In this document: piece by piece, positions 40,450 through 52,200 of the stretch | Layout of the letters: each line of letters starts with the position of its first letter | Position numbering within the stretch: the first letter of the stretch is position 1 | Assembly: GCA_934141475.1 (NCBI GenBank) | Contig: CAKPCG010000001.1 | Span: forward strand, 34,367-98,366 | Source of the DNA: an uncultured Clostridia bacterium | Lineage (GTDB): Bacteria; Bacillota; Clostridia; TANB77; CAG-508 | Reading direction: 5' to 3' | Length of the DNA stretch: 64,000 nt | Made by a program: the position numbers and the translations under genes | The notes under the pieces: model-generated | Databases searched by the model: none | What the model was told of the DNA's origin: nothing | The model's input: the letters and a program-made list of their open reading frames with translations, nothing else

Positions 40450-41784
40450 TTTTATTTCATCACCAAGTAATTTTTTTACATTTTCTAATTCAGTTTTAAA
40501 AGTATTATAAGTTTTTTTATCTAAATCACTTGTATATCCTGCTTCATAAGCATCAATTGAATTTTTTAAATTCATAATTTTAAATTTATTTGTAGAGCTT
40601 GCAGTATTTTTATAAATATAAGTAGGGGTATAAGTTGCTGAGTTTATTTTTATTTTTCCATCAGCATCTTTGGTAATATTTAAATTTAATATAGCAGAAT
40701 CTCTAGTATAGTTCTTGCTTTGGTCAGCTAAGAAATTTCCTAAAGAATAAACAACAAAACCATCTCTGGTAGACCCATCATCAGAAGTAATAGTTCTTTT
40801 TTCCATTGATTGTAAAACATGTGGATGATTACCTATTATAATATCAGCACCATTTTTAAACAAAAAATCTGCTAAATCTTTTTGTTCAGAATTTGGAGAG
40901 GTTTGGTATTCGATTCCCCAATGCATACTTACACAAATTAAATCAGGAGAGCTTTCTTTAGCAAGAGAAAGTTGTTTTTGAATTAAAGTTTTATCAATTA
41001 AGTTAACAGAATAAGATTTGTCAGATGGAACTTTAATTCCGTTAGTGCCGTAAGTAAAACTCAAAAATGCTATTTTTATACCTCTAACATTTTTTATCAG
41101 AATTTGATTTTGATCTTCTTGAGATTTATAAGTACCAGTATGTGAAATATCAGCATCATCTAAGTAATCAATTGTACTTTCAATTCCAGAGTAACCAGAA
41201 TCATAACAGTGATTGTTAGCTGTAGATAAAACATCAAAACCGACTTTTTTCAATGTATATGCTAAATTTTCAGGAGTATTAAATGTAGGATAACTACTAT
41301 ATCCCTTTGTAGCTCCTGCAAAAGTAGTTTCTAAATTTCCTATAGCAATATCAGCGGTTTGAATGTGATATTTTACATTTTCAAAAATATATGAAAAATC
41401 ATATGAATTAGATGTTTTGTTAAAAGCATCATTATAAATAGTATTGTGACACATAATATCTCCCGTAAAAGCCATATTAATAGTTGTACTTTTAGAAGAA
41501 GCTGTTACAGTATTTGTTACTTCATTTGAATTCTCTGAATTTAAAGAATTAGACAAGTTTTCATCTGAATTGTCTATGTTTTCTGAAGAATTGTCATTAT
41601 TACTAGTACTTTCTTGTTTATTTTCATTTTTAGAAACATTAATAGATTTTTTTACATTTATAGATGAAACAATAAATATTATTAGGCAAATAACAATTAA
41701 AGCAAATAGAACTTTAGAAACAATATTTAATTTATCTATAAGATAAGTTGTTTGAAATTTTCTACGATCTCGACGATTTCTCAT
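40447..41784 (-). CDS. CapA-family surface protein (metallophosphoesterase fold)
   Basis: 445 residues. A basic N-terminus and one membrane helix (VLFALIVICLIIFIVSSI) are followed by a Ser/Asn/Glu-rich linker. The CapA domain then has FTGDIMCHN, GNLETTF, STANNHCYDSG, SMHWGIEYQ and GNHPHVLQSME. The last supplies the histidines of the family's metal site. In Bacillus CapA (PgsA) is part of poly-gamma-glutamate synthesis, but no capB/capC are near, so that pathway is not supported here. Exported, function unknown. Confidence 0.85.
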   Translation of the reverse strand: MRNRRDRRKFQTTYLIDKLNIVSKVLFALIVICLIIFIVSSINVKKSINVSKNENKQESTSNNDNSSENIDNSDENLSNSLNSENSNEVTNTVTASSKSTTINMAFTGDIMCHNTIYNDAFNKTSNSYDFSYIFENVKYHIQTADIAIGNLETTFAGATKGYSSYPTFNTPENLAYTLKKVGFDVLSTANNHCYDSGYSGIESTIDYLDDADISHTGTYKSQEDQNQILIKNVRGIKIAFLSFTYGTNGIKVPSDKSYSVNLIDKTLIQKQLSLAKESSPDLICVSMHWGIEYQTSPNSEQKDLADFLFKNGADIIIGNHPHVLQSMEKRTITSDDGSTRDGFVVYSLGNFLADQSKNYTRDSAILNLNITKDADGKIKINSATYTPTYIYKNTASSTNKFKIMNLKNSIDAYEAGYTSDLDKKTYNTFKTELENVKKLLGDEIK

Positions 41785-41929
41785 ACCTAAATTCCTTTCA
41801 ATAAATAAATTTTAATAAAATTATTCTACTATTAACACCAATTAAAGTCAACAATATTTGCTATAAATATTGATTTTAAGTAATATTTATAGTAAAATAA
41901 ACAAAGCAAAAAAGAGAGGAGAGAAGATT

Positions 41930-43513
41930 ATGCTATCAGCAAATGGAGTTACAATAAGATTTGGAAAAAGAGTTTTATTTGAAGATGTAAACATTAAATT
42001 TAATAAAGGAGAATGCTACGGAATAATTGGGGCAAATGGCGCAGGAAAATCAACATTTCTTAAAGTACTATCAAGAGAAATTGAACCAAGCAAAGGGGAT
42101 GTAACATTAGATAAGGGAGAAAGAATATCAGTACTAAAACAGGATCACTTTGCCTATGAAGAAAACACAGTAATAGATACTGTAATAATGGGAAATAAAG
42201 AACTATATGACATAATGAAAGAAAAAGAAGAAATATATGCAAAACCTGATTTTTCAGAAGAAGATGGAATGAAAGCAGCAAAATTAGAAGAAAGATTTAG
42301 TGAACTAGATGGTTGGAATGCGGAATCAGATGCTGCAATGTTATTAAATGACTTAGGAATAAGTCCGGAAAATCACTACAAATTAATGAAAGACATAGAA
42401 GCAAGAGAAAAAGTAAAAGTACTTCTTGCGCAAAGCTTATTCGGAAATCCAGACATATTACTACTAGATGAACCAACAAATGATTTAGATTTAAAAAGTA
42501 TAAATTGGTTACAAGAATTTTTAATAAATTTTGAAAATACTGTAATCGTTGTATCACATGATAGATATTTTTTAAACAAAGTATGTACATATATAGCAGA
42601 TGTTGACTTTGGAAAAATTACAGTATATCCAGGAAACTATGACTTTTGGTATGAATCAAGTCAATTAGCATTAAGACAAGCAAGAGAACAAAATAAGAAA
42701 AAAGAAGAAAAAATAAAAGAATTACAAGATTTTATTGCAAGATTTAGTGCAAATGCTTCAAAATCAAAACAAGCAACATCAAGAAAGAAAACACTAGAAA
42801 AGATTCAGTTAGATGAAATAAGACCATCAAATAGAAAATATCCATATGTAGATTTCAAACCAGATAGAGAACCAGGAAAAGAAATACTACAGGTAAAAAA
42901 TATATCAAAAACAATAAATGGTGAAAAAATACTAGATAATATTTCATTTACAGTAAAAGCAAAAGATAAAATTGCATTTTTAGCAGATAATGAAAATGCA
43001 AAAACAGTATTATTCCAAATAATAGAAGGAGAACTTGAGCCTGATGAAGGAGAAATAATATGGGGACAAACAATAACACACACATATTTTCCAAAAGACA
43101 ATAGTTATTTATTTGAAACAGATGAAAATCTTACGGATTGGCTAAGAAAATACTCAAAAGATCCAGATGAAACATATGTAAGAAGCTTCCTTGGAAGAAT
43201 GTTATTCTCAGGAGAAGAAGCATTAAAGAAAGCAAAAGTAATATCAGGTGGAGAAAAAGTAAGATGTGTTTTATCAAAAATGATGTTATCTGGAGCAAAC
43301 TTCTTAATTATGGATGAGCCAACAAACCATCTAGATATGGAAAGTATTACGTCAGTAAATGAAGGAATGAAAAAATTTATAGGAAATATTTTATTTACAT
43401 CACATGACCATGAATTAACACAAACAGTTGCAAATAGAATAATAGATATAAAACAAGATGGTAAAGTAATTGATAGAGAAATTACATATAATGAATATTT
43501 GGGAGTAGAATAA
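41930..43513 (+). CDS. ABC-F family ATPase (YbiT-like)
   Basis: 527 residues from ATG 41930 (AGAGGAGAG site), a start preferred over the longer frame from 41870. It has two ABC ATPase domains without membrane helices. The first has Walker A GANGAGKSTFLK and DEPTNDLDLKS. The second has the signature SGGEKVRCVL and DEPTNHLDME, but a changed P-loop (LADNENAKTVLF) that lacks the usual GKS. The linker between them is the ABC-F type PtIM region. ABC-F proteins bind the ribosome E site to regulate or protect translation. No resistance context is seen. Confidence 0.9.
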   Translation: MLSANGVTIRFGKRVLFEDVNIKFNKGECYGIIGANGAGKSTFLKVLSREIEPSKGDVTLDKGERISVLKQDHFAYEENTVIDTVIMGNKELYDIMKEKEEIYAKPDFSEEDGMKAAKLEERFSELDGWNAESDAAMLLNDLGISPENHYKLMKDIEAREKVKVLLAQSLFGNPDILLLDEPTNDLDLKSINWLQEFLINFENTVIVVSHDRYFLNKVCTYIADVDFGKITVYPGNYDFWYESSQLALRQAREQNKKKEEKIKELQDFIARFSANASKSKQATSRKKTLEKIQLDEIRPSNRKYPYVDFKPDREPGKEILQVKNISKTINGEKILDNISFTVKAKDKIAFLADNENAKTVLFQIIEGELEPDEGEIIWGQTITHTYFPKDNSYLFETDENLTDWLRKYSKDPDETYVRSFLGRMLFSGEEALKKAKVISGGEKVRCVLSKMMLSGANFLIMDEPTNHLDMESITSVNEGMKKFIGNILFTSHDHELTQTVANRIIDIKQDGKVIDREITYNEYLGVE

Positions 43514-43590
43514 AAATAAAATTATAAATAAGATAAAACAAAAGATTAAAATTACTAAATAAATTATTATATAAATTTAAATTACTTAGA

Positions 43591-43626
43591 AAATGAGCTC
43601 TGTATTATCAAACAGAGCTCATTTCT
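43591..43626 (+). terminator. Terminator after the ABC-F gene
   Basis: AAATGAGCTCTGT and ACAGAGCTCATTT form a 13-bp perfect stem with an 8-base loop, followed by a mixed T-rich tail. The rest of the gap to 43,799 holds no gene. Confidence 0.82.
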
Positions 43627-43799
43627 TATTTTCTATTAATTTCTAATAATTAACTATAAAATTTAATATATTTAATTTAACTTTAAGTTACTAGTCATCC
43701 ATAAAAGTAAAATAATAATATTCTAAAATATAAATTAATACATAATTATTAATCATTATTTACTTATTAACAAAAAATCCAAAAAAATAGAGCAAACTA

Positions 43800-43830
43800 T
43801 TGACAACATCCCTAGCAAATTTGATATAAT
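43800..43830 (+). promoter_or_regulatory. Promoter of tex
   Basis: TTGACA (43800-43805) and TATAAT (43825-43830) with a 19-base spacer, slightly long for the housekeeping sigma factor. Confidence 0.6.
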
Positions 43831-43861
43831 ATGAAAAAATAAAACAGAAAGGACAACATCA

Positions 43862-46045
43862 ATGGAAAAAATAATAGCAATAATTTCAAACGAATTACAA
43901 GTAAAAAATACGCAAGTAGAAAATGCGATAAAATTAATAGATGAAGGAAACACAATTCCGTTTATAGCAAGATATAGAAAAGAAGTAACAGGAGGATTAA
44001 GCGACGAAAGTTTAAGAATATTAGGAGAAAGACTAACATATTTAAGAAATCTAGAACAAAGAAAAAAAGAAATTTTAAAATCAATAGAAGAACAAGGAAA
44101 ATTAACAGAAGAAATAACAAAACAAACAGAACTTGCAGAAACTTTAGCAGAAGTAGAAGACATATATAGACCATACAAACAAAAGAAAAAAACAAGAGCA
44201 ACAGTTGCAAAAGCAAAAGGACTAGAGCCACTTGCAGAAATAATAAAAGAACAAAAAGAAACAAAAAACATTTATGAAATTGCAAAAGAATATATAAATA
44301 TAGATAAATTATCAGAAGAAGACAAAAAAAATAAAGACAAAGTAGTTGAAAATGAAGAAGCAGCAATTCAAGGAGCACGAGATATTATTGCAGAAGAAAT
44401 TTCAGACAATGCTGAATATAGAAAAAAAATAAAAAAAATATGTTATAGAGAAGGACTAATATCAACAAAATCAGCAAAAGAAGATGAAAAATCAAATTAC
44501 GAAATGTATTATGACTATAGCGAAGTAGTATCAAGAATACCAAGTCATAGAATTCTTGCAATAAATAGAGGAGAAAAAGAAGAATTTTTAAAAGTAAAAA
44601 TAGATAAAAACGAAGAAAAAATATTAAAAACAATAGAATATTCTATAATAAAAGGACAAACACAATTTACTCAAATGCTAAAAGACACAATTTTAGACAG
44701 TTTTAAAAGATTAATAGAACCATCAATAGACAGAGAAATACGCTCAGACCTAACGGAAAAAGCAGAAGAAAAAGCAATAAAAGTATTTGGTCAAAATGCA
44801 AAACAACTATTATTAGGAGCACCAATAAAAGGAAAAACAGTAATGGGATTTGATCCAGCATATAGAACAGGATGCAAAATAGCAGTAATAGATGAAACAG
44901 GAAAAGTTTTAGATATATCAACAGTATATCCTACAGCTCCACAAAATGATGTAGAAGGAGCCAAAAAAGAATTATTAAAATTAATAGAAAAAGATAATAT
45001 TAATATGATAGCAATAGGAAATGGTACAGCATCAAGAGAATCAGAAGCTTTTGTTGCAGAAATGATAAAAGAAGCTAAGCGTGAAGTAAACTATGTAATA
45101 GTAAGTGAGGCAGGGGCATCAGTTTATTCAGCATCAAAATTAGCAACAGAAGAATATCCAGATATAAATGTATCAATAAGAGGAGCTATATCAATAGCAA
45201 GAAGACTGCAAGATCCTTTAGCTGAACTTGTAAAAATAGATCCAAAAGCAATAGGGGTTGGTCAGTACCAACATGATGTAAATCAGAAAAAATTGGCAGA
45301 AAGCCTTACGGGAGTGGTAGAAGACGCCGTTAATAAAGTAGGAGTAGATGTAAACACAGCAACACCATCACTTTTAAGTTATGTTTCAGGAATAAATTCG
45401 GGAATTGCAAAGAATATAGTAAAATATAGAGATGAAAATGGAAAATTAAAAAATAGAAAAGAATTATTAAAAGTACCAAAACTGGGAAAAGTAGCATTTG
45501 AACAATGTGCAGGATTTTTAAGAATAATAGATGGAACAAATCCATTAGAAATAACAGCAGTGCACCCAGAAAGTTACGATGCTGCAGAAAAATTACTAGA
45601 AAGTGTTGGATTTGAAAAAGAAGATCTAAGAGACAAAGAAAAAATCGTATCACTAAGAGAAAAATTAAAATCAGTTGATATAAACCAAGAATCAAAAGAA
45701 TTAAATATAGGAGAAATGACATTAAAAGATATTATAGATGAACTTTCAAAACCAGGAAGAGATCCAAGAGACGAAATGCCAAAACCAATACTTAGACAAG
45801 ATGTATTAAAATTTGAAGACCTAAAAGAAGGTATGATACTACCAGGAACAGTAAGAAATGTAATAGACTTTGGAGCATTTGTCGATATAGGAGTAAAATA
45901 CGATGGACTAGTACACATATCAGAAATGAGCGAAAAATATATAAAAAATCCATCAGAAATAGTATCAGTTGGAGATATTGTAAAAGTAAAAGTTATAAAA
46001 ATAGATATGGAAAGACACAAGGTAGGATTAAGCATGAAAATTTAG
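43862..46045 (+). CDS. tex: Tex-family RNA-binding transcription accessory protein
   Basis: 727 residues in the usual Tex order. An N-terminal helical part begins with FIARYRKEVTGGL, the typical Tex signature. A YqgF-like nuclease-fold domain has FDPAYRTGCKIAVID. Helix-hairpin-helix motifs follow (NSGIAKNIVKYRDENGKL), and the end is an S1 RNA-binding domain (GTVRNVIDFGAFVDIGVKYD). Tex binds RNA and transcription complexes. The next gene starts 15 bases later and is probably co-transcribed. Confidence 0.95.
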   Translation: MEKIIAIISNELQVKNTQVENAIKLIDEGNTIPFIARYRKEVTGGLSDESLRILGERLTYLRNLEQRKKEILKSIEEQGKLTEEITKQTELAETLAEVEDIYRPYKQKKKTRATVAKAKGLEPLAEIIKEQKETKNIYEIAKEYINIDKLSEEDKKNKDKVVENEEAAIQGARDIIAEEISDNAEYRKKIKKICYREGLISTKSAKEDEKSNYEMYYDYSEVVSRIPSHRILAINRGEKEEFLKVKIDKNEEKILKTIEYSIIKGQTQFTQMLKDTILDSFKRLIEPSIDREIRSDLTEKAEEKAIKVFGQNAKQLLLGAPIKGKTVMGFDPAYRTGCKIAVIDETGKVLDISTVYPTAPQNDVEGAKKELLKLIEKDNINMIAIGNGTASRESEAFVAEMIKEAKREVNYVIVSEAGASVYSASKLATEEYPDINVSIRGAISIARRLQDPLAELVKIDPKAIGVGQYQHDVNQKKLAESLTGVVEDAVNKVGVDVNTATPSLLSYVSGINSGIAKNIVKYRDENGKLKNRKELLKVPKLGKVAFEQCAGFLRIIDGTNPLEITAVHPESYDAAEKLLESVGFEKEDLRDKEKIVSLREKLKSVDINQESKELNIGEMTLKDIIDELSKPGRDPRDEMPKPILRQDVLKFEDLKEGMILPGTVRNVIDFGAFVDIGVKYDGLVHISEMSEKYIKNPSEIVSVGDIVKVKVIKIDMERHKVGLSMKI

Positions 46046-46060
46046 TAAGGGGGAATTTAC

Positions 46061-47134
46061 ATGAGGATTGGTAATACTCAAAATATAAAAAATAATCAAA
46101 ATGCTACATACAAAATTCTAGCAGTTGATGATGAAATTGGAATAATTGATTCATTATCGATATTTTTAAAAAGATCAGGTTACTCATTTACAGGAGTCAC
46201 AGATCCAACAGAAGCCATTGAAAAAATAAAAAATGAACATTTTGATTTACTATTATTAGATTTTATTATGACTCCATTACATGGGGATCAAGTTGTAGAA
46301 GAAATAAGAAAATTTAATAAAGAACTATATATATTACTACTTACAGGACATAAAGATTTAGCACCACCATTAGATACAATAAGAAGACTAGATATACAAG
46401 GATATTGTGAAAAAAGCGACAAATTTGATCAACTATTATTGCTAATAGAATCAGGAATAAAATCAGTTGAACAAATGAGACAAATAAAATCAATAAATGA
46501 AAAGCTTGCTGACACATATAAACAACTAGAACAAGCATATATGGAAAGTATACAAACAGTTAGATATACGGTAGAAGCAAAAGACACATACACTAGAGGC
46601 CATTCTGATAGAGTTGCTGAATATTCTGTATTGATAGGAGAAAAACTAGGATTATCAAAAGAAGATATAAAAAGACTAAGAATAGGTGGTTTGTTCCATG
46701 ATGTAGGTAAAATAGGAGTTCCAGACAACATATTACAAAAAAGTGGAAAACTATCAGAAGATGAATATTCAGAAATAAAAAATCACCCAACAATTGGTGC
46801 ACATATACTTTCTACAGCATCAATATTTCAAGACATATTACCAATAGTAAAATATCATCATGAAAGATATGATGGAAAAGGTTACCCAGAAAGACTAGTT
46901 GGAAACCAGATTCCATACCTTGCTAGAATTACAGCAATAGCCGATACATTTGATGCAATGACATCAAGAAGAGTATATAGAGACTCACTTCCAATAGAAC
47001 AAGTAATAGAAGAATTTAAAAAATGTAGAGGTACACAATTTGATCCTGAACTAGATGACGTATTTATAGAAATATTACAAAATGACTATGAAAAAATAAA
47101 AGAAATACAAAGCAAATATCAAACAGAATTATAA
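46061..47134 (+). CDS. Response regulator with HD-GYP phosphodiesterase domain
   Basis: 357 residues. A receiver domain covers about 17-130: LAVDDE at the acidic pocket, the phospho-acceptor D67 in LLLLDFIM, and the conserved T and K in LTGHKDL and CEKSD. A short coiled linker leads to an HD-GYP domain with RGHSDRVAEY, LFHDVGKIGVPD and HHERYDGKGYP. HD-GYP enzymes hydrolyse cyclic di-GMP or related dinucleotides when the receiver is phosphorylated. Its gene converges on that of a histidine kinase; pairing of the two is inference. Confidence 0.92.
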   Translation: MRIGNTQNIKNNQNATYKILAVDDEIGIIDSLSIFLKRSGYSFTGVTDPTEAIEKIKNEHFDLLLLDFIMTPLHGDQVVEEIRKFNKELYILLLTGHKDLAPPLDTIRRLDIQGYCEKSDKFDQLLLLIESGIKSVEQMRQIKSINEKLADTYKQLEQAYMESIQTVRYTVEAKDTYTRGHSDRVAEYSVLIGEKLGLSKEDIKRLRIGGLFHDVGKIGVPDNILQKSGKLSEDEYSEIKNHPTIGAHILSTASIFQDILPIVKYHHERYDGKGYPERLVGNQIPYLARITAIADTFDAMTSRRVYRDSLPIEQVIEEFKKCRGTQFDPELDDVFIEILQNDYEKIKEIQSKYQTEL

Positions 47135-47137
47135 AAT

Positions 47138-47195
47138 AAAAAAGAGAACTAAATAATTATACTTCCAAAAGTAGATTTAATTTAGTTCTCTTTTT
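47138..47195. terminator. Bidirectional terminator between the HD-GYP and kinase genes
   Basis: AAAAAGAGAACTAAA and TTTAGTTCTCTTTTT form a 15-bp stem around a longer loop, with A and T runs on both sides. Confidence 0.85.
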
Positions 47196-47199
47196 ATCC

Positions 47200-49185
47200 T
47201 TATAAAGGTAAAATAATATTAAATTTAGTACCTTTTCCTTCTTCAGACTTGAATGTAATATCTCCATTAAAATGAGCTTTAATTGTAGAATAAGACATAT
47301 AAAGTCCAAGTCCAGTTCCATTTTTTCCTTTAGTAGTAATCATTTCCTTAAATAATTTGTCCTTTACCTTTTCAGATAATCCTGATGCATGGTCTTCAAT
47401 AGAAATAATAAGATTATTTTGTTCATCCTTACGGAAATCTAAATTAATTTCTCCACCAGGTTTTCCTTTATAAGCTTGAATTGCATTAGAAATCATATTA
47501 TTAATAACTTGAACCAAACTATTAACATCGCCATGAATAGTAACTTTATTATTAATATACATATGAACATTTAAATAGATAATAGCATTTTTTAATTCAT
47601 GTTTCATAAGAATATTAATTCTCTTAACCAATTCATCCAAATCAAATGAAATATTTTCTGCTTCAGAAAGATTAACAGTTTGCCCCTTTACAGCAGTAAT
47701 AATATCAGACATATATTCTGTATAATCTTTAATTTTTTGAACCCAAGAATTCATATCAGATGCAATATCATGAAAATCATCATTTGTAACAATAGGATTT
47801 CCAATAGAATTATCTAATTCGGAAATTAAATCATTTAATCCTTCAGCAGCACCAGATATAGACATAATAGGAGTTTTCAAATTATGAGCAATACCACCAA
47901 TCATTTGTCCTAAAGAAGCAAGACGTTCTTGTTCTATAAGCTGATTTTGATTAGACTGAATAGTTTGAATATTCTCTTTAGTTATTTTCTGAATATCATT
48001 AAATGCAATAGTTAATTCTCCAATCTCATTAGTATCAGTAATAGGAAGATTTTTAATATTAGATACATTATTTTGTTTAGCAATTTCAGACAACTTATCT
48101 GCTACTTGTATAATATTTCTACTAACTTTCTTAGACCAAATTATTAATATAAAAATGTAAGAAATAGTAGAAACAACAGCAATTGTAAAGAAATACTTAA
48201 TAAGTGCTGAATTAGTAGTTGAATATTTAAAACCAATATAAATTTCTTCGCCACTACCCTTTAAAGATACTTTTTTTACAAAACTTTCTTCTTCTACACC
48301 ATAATATTCATAAACTCTACCAGCTGTTTTATCTAAATACATATTAGCATATTTAAGGAAAAAGTCCGAAATATTTCCATTAGGATTAGAAAGTATAGTT
48401 TCATCAGAAGTTATTATAAAATAATAGTCAGAAGGATTTTTCAAAGGAACAGAATTTAACAACTCCTTTATTTCATCAATACTTTTATTATTACAATCCA
48501 AATAATCAACGTACAATTTATAATAGTAATAATTTTCTTCACCAATAGAATTAGAAGTTCTAGAATATCCTAAAAGTGAAATGGTTATAACCAAAACAAC
48601 GAAAAATGGTAGTAAATTATATAAAAGTTCTTTTGAAAATTTAGTTGGATGTTTTATTTCAGCATAATTATTATTTATTTCATATGTAGATTTTATAATA
48701 GTATCAATATCGCTTTGAGTAATAATACCTGAAATTAAAGCAGTAGCCAAGAAAAAGGAGAAATATATAAGCAAAAACTTAAATATTAAATGTAAATCCA
48801 AATTCATACTACCAAAAAGCAAAACAAGAATTACAATAATAACAATAAGCTGAACAAGTATTATTAACTTTGGAAAACGAAAACATTTTTTTCTTATATT
48901 TTCTAATTCCTCAAAAGAAAAAGTACGCTTTTTATAGTTTTGTATATAATCAAAAACATCTTTTAAAATAATGCTTACAAATAAAACATATAAAACAATA
49001 CCTATAGAGCCCAAAAGCACATATTGCATATTATGTGATAAGGGCTCAATTTGCCTTTGAAAATCTATATTTTCAGAATTTGGCGGATAATTAGAGAGTT
49101 TTGGTACTAAAAAACTCATAAGTAAAATTACAACAGTTTCAAGTAAGATTAATTTTCCATAAATATTTCTTTTAATGTGTTTCAT
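47200..49185 (-). CDS. Membrane sensor histidine kinase
   Basis: 661 residues. Several membrane helices lie in the first 205 residues (LVIVIILVLL, YFSFFLATALISGII and others), followed by an extracellular part to about 325. There is one more helix, then a HAMP-like linker (VADKLSEIAKQNNVSN). The H box is IGGIAHNLKTPIMSISG. The HATPase domain has NMISNAIQAYKG (N box) and GTGLGLYMSY (G box). It starts 20 bases after the NRPS gene on the same strand and probably shares its transcript, so it may sense the NRPS product or its stimulus. The cognate regulator is not on this strand. Confidence 0.92.
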   Translation of the reverse strand: MKHIKRNIYGKLILLETVVILLMSFLVPKLSNYPPNSENIDFQRQIEPLSHNMQYVLLGSIGIVLYVLFVSIILKDVFDYIQNYKKRTFSFEELENIRKKCFRFPKLIILVQLIVIIVILVLLFGSMNLDLHLIFKFLLIYFSFFLATALISGIITQSDIDTIIKSTYEINNNYAEIKHPTKFSKELLYNLLPFFVVLVITISLLGYSRTSNSIGEENYYYYKLYVDYLDCNNKSIDEIKELLNSVPLKNPSDYYFIITSDETILSNPNGNISDFFLKYANMYLDKTAGRVYEYYGVEEESFVKKVSLKGSGEEIYIGFKYSTTNSALIKYFFTIAVVSTISYIFILIIWSKKVSRNIIQVADKLSEIAKQNNVSNIKNLPITDTNEIGELTIAFNDIQKITKENIQTIQSNQNQLIEQERLASLGQMIGGIAHNLKTPIMSISGAAEGLNDLISELDNSIGNPIVTNDDFHDIASDMNSWVQKIKDYTEYMSDIITAVKGQTVNLSEAENISFDLDELVKRINILMKHELKNAIIYLNVHMYINNKVTIHGDVNSLVQVINNMISNAIQAYKGKPGGEINLDFRKDEQNNLIISIEDHASGLSEKVKDKLFKEMITTKGKNGTGLGLYMSYSTIKAHFNGDITFKSEEGKGTKFNIILPL

Positions 49186-49204
49186 ATTTTTATCCTTTCG
49201 TATA

Positions 49205-52200
49205 TTAATTAAATAGAGTCATAAATCTATTAACATAATTTTCATCTGTTTTATTCCAATAAAATCCACTAGAATTAAGAATATCTATAGTTAATTTATT
49301 ATCTGTTTTAGTCAAAGGACGTTTATTTTTACCTAAATCATCCAAAATATGAATACTAAGTGGATTAGATGAATTTTGTATAATATCAATCATTGCACTA
49401 TCAGGTATTATTTTACAATTAATTTTAGATAAATTCAAGAAGTTTTTCAATGAAATCACATTATTATTATATATATGATATACAGTCTGATTATCTTTTA
49501 ATTCTAACAATTTAATAATCGATTTAGCACACAAATCAACAGGGCTAAAATCAAGCATCAAATTAGAATAACTTTCTGGCAAACATTTTAATTGCATAAT
49601 AGCTTGAAGTTTAGTAAAAATAGCATTATCTTTAAAATTATGTTGAAAAACATTGTCAGAAAATCTTGGCATAATATTACCAAGTCTAAAAATTTTTCCT
49701 TCAATATTTTTACTATTTAAGGCTTTCAAAACCTCATATTCCGCAAGATATTTAGTAATCATATAAACATGATTATTAAAAATTTGTTTTATATTAAAAT
49801 CATTTTCAGTTAAACACAAATCCAAATTTTTAGGACAATATCCTCCAACAGAAATAGTTGAAATATGAGCCATTTTAGCACCAGATATATTACAAAAATT
49901 AATTATATTTTTAGTACCAACAACATTTGTCCTGTTAAATTTTTCAAAATTACCATAATGTTTAACAGTTGCACCACAATGAATAGCTGTAGTGACATTT
50001 TTAGTTAAATATGTAAAATCAGAGTCAGCCATATCAAATTTTTCATCTGTAAAATCTCCACACACAACTTTTACTTTTTGTGAAACTAATTCATCTAGGG
50101 TATTGCCAAAATAAAAATATAACATTTTTTCAAATCTTTTTTTATAATTAGCATTACTTTTATTACGAACCATACAAAAAACATTTTTTACAGATGGATT
50201 AAGCAAAAGCTCCTTTAATAAGTGCATGGCTAAATAACCAAGTGCTCCAGTAATTAGTATATTTGATAGATCGAAATTAGTTACTTTATTATATATATTA
50301 ATATTTGGAAGATTATTATCAAAAATAGAAACATTATAATTAGTTTCAATTTTTTTTGCAAGCAATTTAATAGTTGGAAAACTACTTATATCCTGAATAT
50401 TAATATTATATTTATATAACTTAGCACATAACTTCATAGCATCTAATGAGTCTAATCCAATATCATAAAAGAAATTATCATCAATAGACGGATTTTTATT
50501 AGATGATAAACTCTTTACTGCAGAAAAAATCTCTTTTTCTATAGGGCTAGAAGCTTTTAGAGAAGATTGATTATTTGTTCTAACTTCTGGCAAAGGCAAT
50601 TTAGACTTATCAATTTTTCCATTAACAGTTATAGGTAGAGAATCCATAAATACAAAGTAAGAAGGAATCATATAATTTGGCAAAGTTTTTGCCAAGAAAA
50701 CTTTTAATTCCTCAATATAAAAAGATTCTTTAGCAATTATATAAGAACAGATAAATTTAGTTCCATTTATATTTTGAATAACAGTTGTACAATTTTTTAC
50801 TTTTGAATAATTCAAAATAGTATTAGTAATTTCATTTAATTCAACCCTAAATCCACGAATTTTTACTTGATTGTCATTTCTTCCAATAAAATCAATACTT
50901 CCATCAGGTAGCCATTTTACCAAATCACCAGTTTTGTAAACAATATCAGAAGAGTTATAAGGATTTGGAACAAACTTTTTAGAAGTTAGTTCAGGATTAT
51001 TTAAATAGCCTTTAGCAACTCCAAGCCCACCAGTCCAAAGTTCACCAGGAACACCTATTGGTTGAAGCATACCAGATTTAGAAACAACATAACAAGTAGT
51101 TCCAGAAATCGGAAAACCTATAGGGATTCTTGAAGTATAATGTTTATCAATATTAAAGCAACACGTAAAAGTTGTATTTTCAGTTGGCCCATAACCATTT
51201 ATAACTTTTAAATTAGGATTAAACTTCATAACTTTATTTATATGTTTTACAGAAAGAACATCCCCTCCGGTTAATAAATATTTAACAGATTTAAACATAG
51301 AAGCATTTATATCACAAAGTTGATTAAATAAAGCAGCAGTAAGCCATAAAATAGTTATTTCATTATCAACTAAATAAGTAGATAAAAATGTAGCATCTAA
51401 TAAATCTTCTTTTGGTAAAATATACAGAGAAAAATTATTAAGTAAAGTACCCCATATCTCAAATGTACAAGCATCAAAAACAATTGAACCAGTTTGAAGA
51501 ATATGTTCATCATCACCAAAATTTATATAATTTGGATTTTTTATTAGCCTTAAAATACTTTTTTGCTCAATTATAACACCTTTAGGCTTACCAGTAGATC
51601 CAGATGTATACATTACGTAAGCTGTATCACATACATTTGAAGGTAAATAATCAAATTTACATTTTTCATATAAATCTAATTTATCTATACAAATATAATT
51701 AATATTTTCATAATTTTTTGTATTTAAATTTGAATTAGTAATAATAGTTGAAACATTAGCATCTTTTAAAATATATTCAATTCTTTCATTTGGATAAGAA
51801 ATATCAATAGGTAAATATGCAGAATGAATTTTTAAAATTGCTAAAATAGAAACTACCATACAAACAGATTTATCTAAAAAGATAGCAACATTTTCACCAT
51901 TTTTAACACCAATAGTATTCATATAATATGCCAAATAATCGGACATTTCATCTAAGTCTTTATATGAAATATGTTCATCTTGAAAAACAAGAGCAATTTT
52001 ATTTGGATTTTTTGTAACAGCTTCTTTAAAAACAGTTATAATATCTTTTTTAGGGTAAAAGTCCATAAAATTATTATTAAAATTGTTTAAAATAATATCT
52101 TTTTCGTCAGGAGTAACAATTTCTAAATTATCTATTAATATATTTTCATCATTTAAAACTTGATTAATTAAATACAAAATTCTCTTATGCAAATTTAAAA

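Noticed and set aside
40447..41784. Poly-gamma-glutamate capsule locus based on CapA
   Set aside because: No capB or capC homologue is adjacent; CapA-fold proteins are common alone.
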